23,303 bases of DNA from a bacterium UBP3_UBA6266 (GTDB lineage Bacteria; Auribacterota; UBA6266). The notes beneath the pieces were generated by a model. The model ran no database searches, was not told the origin of the DNA, and was given only the letters and a program-made list of their open reading frames with translations. Made by a program: the position numbers and the translations under genes. This document shows, piece by piece, positions 9,784-15,342 of the stretch. The stretch is taken from contig DJVC01000004.1 in NCBI GenBank assembly GCA_002440765.1, positions 1 to 23,303 on the forward strand, written 5' to 3'. Position 1 is the stretch's first letter; each line of letters starts with the position of its first letter.

Positions 9784-9806
9784 TAAAACGGAAAAGATTA
9801 TTGGAA
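9778..9806. repeat. Inverted repeat overlapping the -35 element
   Basis: TTCCAATAA (9778-9786) and TTATTGGAA (9798-9806) are perfect 9-base complements around an 11-base loop. The left arm contains the -35 hexamer of the promoter at 9755-9783. No T-run follows on the minus strand, so it is not a good intrinsic terminator for the toroid gene upstream; an operator for a dimeric regulator is possible. Confidence 0.5.
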
Positions 9807-9816
9807 GGTATTGTCT

Positions 9817-11589
9817 CTACTGCAATTCAACCGCTGTCTGTTTCAATGTCAGGGGATTAAAACCGTTTTTGGCGAATATATACCATGCGGCAACGGATAT
9901 AAAACCTCTGTCCTGTCTTACCCATTCGAATCCGCCCGATTTATTGGATGTATAAGGAAGGGCTTTAAGCGTAATATTATCTATTTTTCTGCTTATTATG
10001 AATTTATCCATCTCATTCGCATAAAAATATCCTCTTTGTTTGTCTCCGCAGGTAATAAAGGCGCAGGCAATATGCCCTGTCCCGTCCAGCCAGGCATTAT
10101 TTATTTCCATATCCGGAGAATGATAAAAGCCTATGGCTTTCTTCCCGTTAAAATCCACCGTCTTCCGGTATCTCAGGTCATATTCGGGAATATTCAGCAG
10201 ACCGGCATAATCACTGCCGAACGCAAGCACTCTCCATGTATATAAATCAAGAGGAAGGCTTTTTCCCTTTACTGATTTGTCCAGCCACTTTCTGATTTTT
10301 TTCGCGTAATCAGTTTCCCCGCATAAAAGAAAAGCTGCGTAACAATCAATATTACCTTCCGGGTGGCCATAGTTTTCATGCAGTCTGCTGTCGCCGTTGC
10401 GCCATCCGTGCCGGACATAACCGCTGGCGCTGTCTTCCTCCTTGTACCACGATTTGAGCAGATCCTTCAAAAGTACCGTTATCTTCTTATATCTGTCGGA
10501 AGAATATGTCTTCTCATGGTATCTATACGCGATAAGAAGCCACGCCATATCTCCCATCCACCTGTCGCTGGCGCCGGGGTTATGGTAAGCGGGCGTTCCG
10601 CCTGATTTGGCAAGCACGACAAACTGGAAAAACCCTCTCGGCTCGCTTTTATAGAAAAAGTTCTGTATTGACGGACATGGATTTGCTTCAAAGGTCATAT
10701 CAGAGAAAAAATCGAGTATCCTCTCCGCCCTTTCCCTTTCTCCCTTAAGTATAAATGCCATGGCGACAAGCGCATTATTGAAAGTATGTGCCTGATTGCC
10801 CTCCATTGAAGGTAAAAGCTGTTTTTCGGGAGAGGATGTATCCTGAATGACTTTCAACCATTCAATGACAAGTGTCTCTTCAGGTATAAGTTTTTCCGCT
10901 CTTCTCTGTCTGTCTCCAATACCCGAAAGTCCGCTATCAGGGTCTATGACCGGGCCGGAGGGAGAAAAGGAAGCGGGAAGCCCCTCCTTTGCAAACCCTA
11001 TTTCATCAAGCCAGACGGTCCCTTTCCCGCTGCCCGAAAAAGCAAGTGAGACTTCGGAAAGGGCGTCAAAATTATCATCTCCGCCCCACGCATATTCCAG
11101 GGTATCGCTGTATACCACAATGCGTTGCCAATCTTTGTGATTATTGTTAAGTTTTATTTTTCTCCAGAATGTCGAACCGTCCTTATCTATAAATTTTATC
11201 TCCATATCGCCGGTCGCTTTCGCCTTAATCAAAAAGGCGAAAGGTATTTTTTCGGAAAAGCCGGAGGATATTTTTTTGTTGAACTGTACCCAACCGCCCC
11301 CTTTTTTGAGCTCATACTTTATTTCAAGCCCCTGTCCGTAGCCGGATTCGCATGAATTTATCACAATTGAACTTTTGCCGTCAGTGCCTATGACCCACAG
11401 TCCGGGGCTGTCCCATGCTTCTTCAACATAAGAATCCGGTATTTTTTCTTCTTTCGGTTCAGTAATCCGCCGGGGTTCTTCTTCGGCTCCCCTGATATCT
11501 TTGCCGGCAAATCTGGATTTTCTCACAGCCGCAAAACAAACTGTCAGCGCAGCGCAGAACAACAGAATAAATACAAGGGTCTTTCTCAT
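9817..11589 (-). CDS. Secreted carbohydrate-binding-like plus alpha/alpha-toroid protein
   Basis: 590 residues with a clear signal peptide (1-20), then a Pro/Glu/Arg-rich linker. Residues 52-200 form a jelly-roll like those of galactose-binding-type carbohydrate modules, ending GTVWLDEIGF. Residues 230-580 form a helical toroid: NQAHTFNNALVAMAFIL near 265, WMGDMAWLLIAYRYHEK near 344, EGNIDCYAAFLL near 411, NNAWLDGTGHIACAF near 497 and a final ALPY...ISVAAWYIFAKNGFNPL. The DCYA and LPY...NP(F/L) motifs recur in the 1661-residue protein, so the toroids are related. Known families with this fold hydrolyse or cleave polysaccharides, but the reaction here is unproven. A strong GAGGAGAGG site precedes the ATG. 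The gene lies 63 bases after the prepilin-like gene and 100 bases before the start of the TolC-like gene. Confidence 0.85.
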   Translation of the reverse strand: MRKTLVFILLFCAALTVCFAAVRKSRFAGKDIRGAEEEPRRITEPKEEKIPDSYVEEAWDSPGLWVIGTDGKSSIVINSCESGYGQGLEIKYELKKGGGWVQFNKKISSGFSEKIPFAFLIKAKATGDMEIKFIDKDGSTFWRKIKLNNNHKDWQRIVVYSDTLEYAWGGDDNFDALSEVSLAFSGSGKGTVWLDEIGFAKEGLPASFSPSGPVIDPDSGLSGIGDRQRRAEKLIPEETLVIEWLKVIQDTSSPEKQLLPSMEGNQAHTFNNALVAMAFILKGERERAERILDFFSDMTFEANPCPSIQNFFYKSEPRGFFQFVVLAKSGGTPAYHNPGASDRWMGDMAWLLIAYRYHEKTYSSDRYKKITVLLKDLLKSWYKEEDSASGYVRHGWRNGDSRLHENYGHPEGNIDCYAAFLLCGETDYAKKIRKWLDKSVKGKSLPLDLYTWRVLAFGSDYAGLLNIPEYDLRYRKTVDFNGKKAIGFYHSPDMEINNAWLDGTGHIACAFITCGDKQRGYFYANEMDKFIISRKIDNITLKALPYTSNKSGGFEWVRQDRGFISVAAWYIFAKNGFNPLTLKQTAVELQ

Positions 11590-11652
11590 AACCTCTCCTC
11601 ACTAAAAGCCTGATATTATTATTTTATCATAACGCGTAAAAAACCTTAAAAA

Positions 11653-12306
11653 TCATTCAACCCATCCGCGCCCGTAGAATTTATCTTTCTCTGCGCCGGA
11701 CAGATTCATCTCGGCGTCACGCAGCCAGATGACATGCCCATCCACATAAAGGCAGTTGATGCCGTTGCCGTGAGGCCTTTCATCCCACGCGTTATAGGGA
11801 TAATCATACAGATACGCGTAAATACTGAAATCTTTATTCTTAAGGTCCTTTAGTGTTTTCCCTCCCGAAGAATAACCGTTAACTTCATAATCCAGTATAA
11901 TATTTCCACTGCTGTTCTGGTCGTCAAAAACATCGTCTCTCCAGCCCGCATTGAGTGTGTTTTGATTTGCCGGACACCTGTAAACTTCAATCCCCTCTAT
12001 ATAAGAATCAAACCTTCTTATAATATCCGAAAACGCGTTCCAGAGATGGACATTGTTGCACACGAGATAGGGAAATTTTTCATCCTGTTCTATAAGATAC
12101 ATCTGGAGCGCGATACCTATCTGTTTGAGATTACCGTAGCATACGGCCTGTTTGGCTTTCTGCCGTCCCTTCTGAAAAGCAGGTGCCAAAAAACCAGCAA
12201 GAAGGGAAATTATCGCAATAACCACAAGAAGCTCAATGAGGGTAAAGCTCTTTAGAGAAATTTCTTCCATGAGTCTTTTTGAGCTCCGGTCAACCATATT
12301 ATTCAC
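11653..12306 (-). CDS. Type IV prepilin-like / pseudopilin protein with H-X9-DG motif
   Basis: 217 residues from a GTG at 12306; in-frame ATGs at residues 4 and 13 are alternative starts, and no ribosome-binding site decides between them. Residue 13 would give an 8-residue leader, the usual length. The N-terminal signature is [20 protein letters not shown]: a hydrophobic helix with Glu at mature position 5, normally cut and N-methylated by prepilin peptidase. The residue before the cut is Ser instead of the usual Gly. The C-terminal half is globular with a single H-X9-DG motif ([12 protein letters not shown]), found in large prepilin-like families of planctomycetes, Lentisphaerae and related phyla. 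Such proteins may be fibre subunits or surface pseudopilins; no assembly ATPase, peptidase or secretin is in this window. A hairpin lies immediately upstream. Confidence 0.85.
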   Translation of the reverse strand: MNNMVDRSSKRLMEEISLKSFTLIELLVVIAIISLLAGFLAPAFQKGRQKAKQAVCYGNLKQIGIALQMYLIEQDEKFPYLVCNNVHLWNAFSDIIRRFDSYIEGIEVYRCPANQNTLNAGWRDDVFDDQNSSGNIILDYEVNGYSSGGKTLKDLKNKDFSIYAYLYDYPYNAWDERPHGNGINCLYVDGHVIWLRDAEMNLSGAEKDKFYGRGWVE

Positions 12307-12332
12307 CCATTACACCGGATCCTTTCCCGTTT

Positions 12333-12405
12333 AAAAAAAACAGCCGCCCTTAGAACTTTCTTGTGGGGGAAAGAGGGAAAACCCTTTTATAAGAACGGCT
12401 GTTCC
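12333..12405 (-). terminator. Intrinsic terminator or attenuator after the PEP-CTERM gene
   Basis: On the minus strand AACAGCCG (12403-12396) pairs with CGGCTGTT (12346-12339), followed by a run of eight T (12340-12333). The 49-base loop can extend the stem by CTTA/TAAG and holds a small GGG-TTTT-CCC hairpin. The position is after the stop of the PEP-CTERM gene and only about 27 bases before the prepilin start, leaving no room for a downstream promoter. It may therefore attenuate read-through into the prepilin gene instead of fully ending transcription. The large loop makes its strength uncertain. Confidence 0.55.
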
Positions 12406-12427
12406 AAACAAATATCAGTCTATCGCG

Positions 12428-13051
12428 TTATTTTTTTCTCGAAAAAACAATAAGTCCGAGTAAACCTCCTGCGAGTAAAACTATTGTTCCCGGCTCAGGC
12501 ACCGGAGTGGCGTCAAGATAAGCATTATCGAAATATGCTGTCCCCGTGCCGCCGTCAACGGTCTGGTTGATAAAAAATGCAAGAGAAGCATGAGTAGCAT
12601 TAACGGGCGCCGCTCCGCTTATATTGAGCGCTGTCCAGTCATTTGTCCCGCTCAGAGGAGTTGATGCTCCTGACGTTCCAACCCAGCTTCCTGTGTTGAA
12701 CCAGTCTATCTTTATCGTTACTTCTTCATTGATAAGCGCATTGGTTTTAGCAAATATCGTCCCGTAATATGTCTGCCCTGCCGTAACGGCAACAAGCGTA
12801 TTATCATACATAAAATAATCATCGCCGGTTCCTGCATTGGCATTAGCGGTGAACTTAATGGATTTTGAACCTCCTACACCTGTACCCGTATCCCCATAAG
12901 CTCCTGCATGCTGGCTATTTCCCCAGGGCCCCCACCATGCGCCCTGTTCAGCATTCTCAAATCCGGCATTCGATAAAAGATTTGCATGTGCGATTGCCGG
13001 GAAAAAGCCGATAACTACTGTTAAAAGAACTACTGTCAACAACTGTTTCAT
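12428..13051 (-). CDS. Secreted jelly-roll protein with PEP-CTERM sorting signal
   Basis: 207 residues from the ATG at 13051, chosen because GGGAGG lies 7 bases upstream; a farther in-frame ATG at 13069 sits inside that site. A signal peptide ends near AIAHA. The mature part starts NLLSNAGFEN and ends GTAYFDNAYL, the framing of CBM4/9-like carbohydrate-binding jelly-roll domains. The C-terminus is a classic PEP-CTERM tripartite signal: PVPEPG, a hydrophobic helix (TIVLLAGGLLGLIVF) and a basic SRKK end. In Gram-negatives this tail is processed by an exosortase and often marks exopolysaccharide-associated proteins; no exosortase is visible here. It is the second gene of a pair with the 13074-13640 gene, 22 bases apart. 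Confidence 0.88.
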   Translation of the reverse strand: MKQLLTVVLLTVVIGFFPAIAHANLLSNAGFENAEQGAWWGPWGNSQHAGAYGDTGTGVGGSKSIKFTANANAGTGDDYFMYDNTLVAVTAGQTYYGTIFAKTNALINEEVTIKIDWFNTGSWVGTSGASTPLSGTNDWTALNISGAAPVNATHASLAFFINQTVDGGTGTAYFDNAYLDATPVPEPGTIVLLAGGLLGLIVFSRKK

Positions 13052-13073
13052 CTGTTTTCCTCCCTCCATTTAT

Positions 13074-13640
13074 TTATTGGCCTGAGCTTATAACAAGCTC
13101 AAAATCATCAAAATAAATTTTTCCTTTTGAAAATGGCTTTGCCCCTTTATTGAACGCAAGCACTCTTGCCTCTGTCGCGCCTCTCGGAACTTTTGCTTTT
13201 ACATCCAGTCTTATCCATCCTTCGGTCGCATCCCTTATATGTTTACTTTCAGTATGGCCTGAGCCCAGCGGACCGCTGTCGTTCCAGAACTCTACCCTTA
13301 TGAATGCTTCCGCGCTATCCGTCAATGCATCAGACGGGGGATTATTCGCCCAGGCGCTTATTTCCAGAGTCTGTCCCGGGGAAACCGGTACAATCTGGCC
13401 GTAGCACCCCATTCCCACTCCATATATTTCCCTGCATGCGGAAACACTGCCTCCGTGAAATTCAGATGATTCTATGCTTCCGGAACTTTCGCCGTCATTC
13501 CAGTTGTACCATTCAAAATCACTGTCTTCGAAACCTTTGTTGATTATCAGGTCTTCGGCAACTGCCGGAGACGCTCCCCTGATAAAAAACAATAGTATGA
13601 ATATACAGAACACACCTAACGCCAACCTCTTATTTTTCAC
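13074..13640 (-). CDS. Secreted CBM-like jelly-roll protein without anchor
   Basis: 188 residues from a GTG at 13640 with AGGGGG 6 bases upstream. A signal peptide ends near GASPAVA. The mature protein starts DLIINKGFED and ends GKIYFDDFELV, the same N- and C-terminal framing as the following PEP-CTERM protein, so the two are probably paralogous CBM4/9-like beta-sandwich domains. Unlike its neighbour it has no PEP motif, C-terminal helix or basic tail, so it should be released or held non-covalently. Ligand binding to sugar is inferred from fold resemblance only. It is the first gene after the promoter at 13746-13773. Confidence 0.82.
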   Translation of the reverse strand: MKNKRLALGVFCIFILLFFIRGASPAVAEDLIINKGFEDSDFEWYNWNDGESSGSIESSEFHGGSVSACREIYGVGMGCYGQIVPVSPGQTLEISAWANNPPSDALTDSAEAFIRVEFWNDSGPLGSGHTESKHIRDATEGWIRLDVKAKVPRGATEARVLAFNKGAKPFSKGKIYFDDFELVISSGQ

Positions 13641-13681
13641 AACATACCCCCTTTTAATTAATATATTTATTATAACTTAAT

Positions 13682-13740
13682 TGTTTTACTAAAAGATCAA
13701 AAAAATTAATTTATTTACTATATGTAAAATGTTTTACTAA
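13682..13740. repeat. Direct repeat TGTTTTACTAA in the leader of the CBM pair
   Basis: An 11-base sequence, TGTTTTACTAA, occurs exactly at 13682-13692 and again at 13730-13740, 48 bases apart start to start. Both copies lie at or downstream of the predicted transcription start of the CBM/PEP-CTERM operon. They may be protein-binding sites or chance in an AT-rich gap. Confidence 0.4.
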
Positions 13741-13745
13741 TATAG

Positions 13746-13773
13746 ATTCTAATAACTTTTCCGGGTTTGTCAA
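13746..13773 (-). promoter_or_regulatory. Sigma70-type promoter for the CBM/PEP-CTERM pair
   Basis: On the minus strand a perfect TTGACA (13773-13768), a 16-base spacer and TAGAAT (13751-13746, one mismatch to TATAAT). The transcription start would be near 13739, giving a leader of about 100 AT-rich bases before the GTG at 13640. It lies in the 207-base gap between divergently purposed but same-strand operons, the clearest break in the gene run. Confidence 0.6.
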
Positions 13774-13847
13774 GCATGTTTTTTCAATTATAAGGCCAAA
13801 ACAAGTAGAATTTTATATAATTACCTATGTAACAAGATATTATAAAT

Positions 13848-14366
13848 TTACTTTTTTAAGTATGAACTGATAACATTTGCAAAAACCATTATTAAAACCA
13901 AGCCTATAATCCCGATAAAAGACCCGATTAATCTTTCTCTTAACATCCTGTCTGATAAATCTTTTTCATGGATTTTGGCTACAATGTCTATTGTTTTGTC
14001 ATCAGTTTCAATCAAGGGCGTTAACTCATGTTTTCTTTCTTCGAGCTGACTTATTGTCTCTTTTGCCTGGCTGAACAATATATCCTGTTCTTCAATATAT
14101 CGTTGAAGCTTCGATATAGACTCATTTATCTCATACAACTCTTTTTTTTGCTCCAGGATATGCCCTTTTACCGTTTTATTACGTCCGACAGCAGAAAAAT
14201 AAACAGCAACGGCAGCCATAATAATGGATACTATGCAAAGTCCGATTATCAGAACAAGTGTTCTGTATCCGCCCGTATTTGCTTTAACCGACTTGTAAAA
14301 AGCGGCCGCCAATGTCATAAAAGCGGCAAAACCGGAAAAAAGCTGAATGATAAAGTCAACATCCAT
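13848..14366 (-). CDS. Membrane-anchored coiled-coil protein, unknown function
   Basis: 172 residues. Predicted membrane helices at about 6-24, 36-59 and 146-168, with a charged coiled coil at 66-118 (ILEQKKELYEINESISKLQ and following heptads). The two-helix hairpin, soluble coil and final helix resemble no family I can name. The start ATG has GGGAG 5 bases upstream and lies 30 bases after the HEAT-repeat gene, so it is probably the last gene of the addB-addA run. No convincing terminator follows; the 207 bases downstream are AT-rich and hold the next operon's promoter. Confidence 0.75.
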   Translation of the reverse strand: MDVDFIIQLFSGFAAFMTLAAAFYKSVKANTGGYRTLVLIIGLCIVSIIMAAVAVYFSAVGRNKTVKGHILEQKKELYEINESISKLQRYIEEQDILFSQAKETISQLEERKHELTPLIETDDKTIDIVAKIHEKDLSDRMLRERLIGSFIGIIGLVLIMVFANVISSYLKK

Positions 14367-14396
14367 AATAACTCCCTGTTAGAACATTACCGCCGT

Positions 14397-14768
14397 TCAA
14401 TCAGAATCGCCTGCGGCCGATTGGATATTGGCCAATGCCCCGGCTGCGGCTCTGCTTACGCTGTCATCTTTGCTTTTAAGAAGAGGTTTCAGGACTTCGA
14501 CAGCCCTTTTATCCCCTATTTTCCCCAGGCTTTTTATGGCTTCCATCCTGACGCCATAATTCTGATCGGTCGCTATCACCCTTATCAGAGGGTCAACCGC
14601 CCTTATGTCTTTTTCCTGTCCCAGAAACATTACGGCTTTCCATCTGGCGCTGTCCGAGCTGCTATTCAAATCATTTATAAGATTATCGACCTTATCAGCC
14701 AATGAAATGGTTCCCGGTCCGTATAAAACAAAGAAAAAAATGCATGCTAAAAAAATATTCTTTTTCAA
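14397..14768 (-). CDS. Small secreted HEAT-repeat protein
   Basis: 123 residues from a TTG start; GGAGGGAGGG ends about 5 bases upstream and no other start fits the signal peptide. A hydrophobic signal peptide spans 1-24. Residues 39-115 hold two to three HEAT/PBS-lyase-type helical repeats of about 31 residues (ARWKAVMFLG, VRMEAIKSLGKIGDKRAVE, VSRAAAGALANI). Such repeats are protein-protein scaffolds, here probably periplasmic. It lies 21 bases after the DJ-1-like gene in the same operon. The partner is unknown. Confidence 0.82.
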   Translation of the reverse strand: MKKNIFLACIFFFVLYGPGTISLADKVDNLINDLNSSSDSARWKAVMFLGQEKDIRAVDPLIRVIATDQNYGVRMEAIKSLGKIGDKRAVEVLKPLLKSKDDSVSRAAAGALANIQSAAGDSD

Positions 14769-14789
14769 TTGGTCCCTCCCTCCACTATT

Positions 14790-15338
14790 CTATTTTATCA
14801 GTATTGCCCTGCGTATATCATCCGCTTTTTTTGCTCCCGCCAGATACTCCACAATGGAACAGGAAAATTCCAATGCTGCGCCGGCTCCCCTGCTTGTAAT
14901 AATATTGACGTCCCTTATAACAGGCCTGTCTATGAATTCAGCAATTCCCCTGAATCTGGATTCTGTTCCGGGGAAACCTGTCACTTTTCTGCCTGCGAGA
15001 ATACCGGCGGGAATAAGCACATAGGCGGGAGAAGAGCAGATTGCGGCAATCAGTCTGCCTTTGCCGTTTAAATTCCTGACTGAGTTTAATACTTTGTCCG
15101 AACCCGCCAGATTTGCGGACCCCGGCATCCCCCCCGGCAGTATCAAAGCGTCTGCGTCGGAAATCTCCTCAAACAAAAGGTCTGTTTCTACTTTTATACC
15201 TCGGGAGCCGGGAACAATCTTTTTATCGAGCCCGGCAATATCCACTTTAATGCCCGCCCTTCTTAAAATATCGATTGGGGCAACAGCCTCTATTTCTTCA
15301 AAACCATCGGCCAGAACGATGACAGCTCTTTTCTCCAT
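14790..15338 (-). CDS. DJ-1/PfpI family protein (YajL/ThiJ-like)
   Basis: 182 residues, normal for the family. The flavodoxin-like fold signature is intact: ADGFEEIEAVAPIDILRRAG at the start, LILPGGMPGS near 66, the nucleophile elbow AAICSSPAYVL with Cys101, and TSRGAGAALEF near 148. Glu17 matches the conserved Glu that contacts the reactive Cys in DJ-1. Relatives act as stress chaperones, deglycases or cofactor-free glyoxalases; the true activity is debated in the family and cannot be settled here. The start lies 4 bases after the addA stop with AAGGA in the end of addA, so translation is likely coupled. Confidence 0.9.
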   Translation of the reverse strand: MEKRAVIVLADGFEEIEAVAPIDILRRAGIKVDIAGLDKKIVPGSRGIKVETDLLFEEISDADALILPGGMPGSANLAGSDKVLNSVRNLNGKGRLIAAICSSPAYVLIPAGILAGRKVTGFPGTESRFRGIAEFIDRPVIRDVNIITSRGAGAALEFSCSIVEYLAGAKKADDIRRAILIK

Positions 15339-15342
15339 TCTA

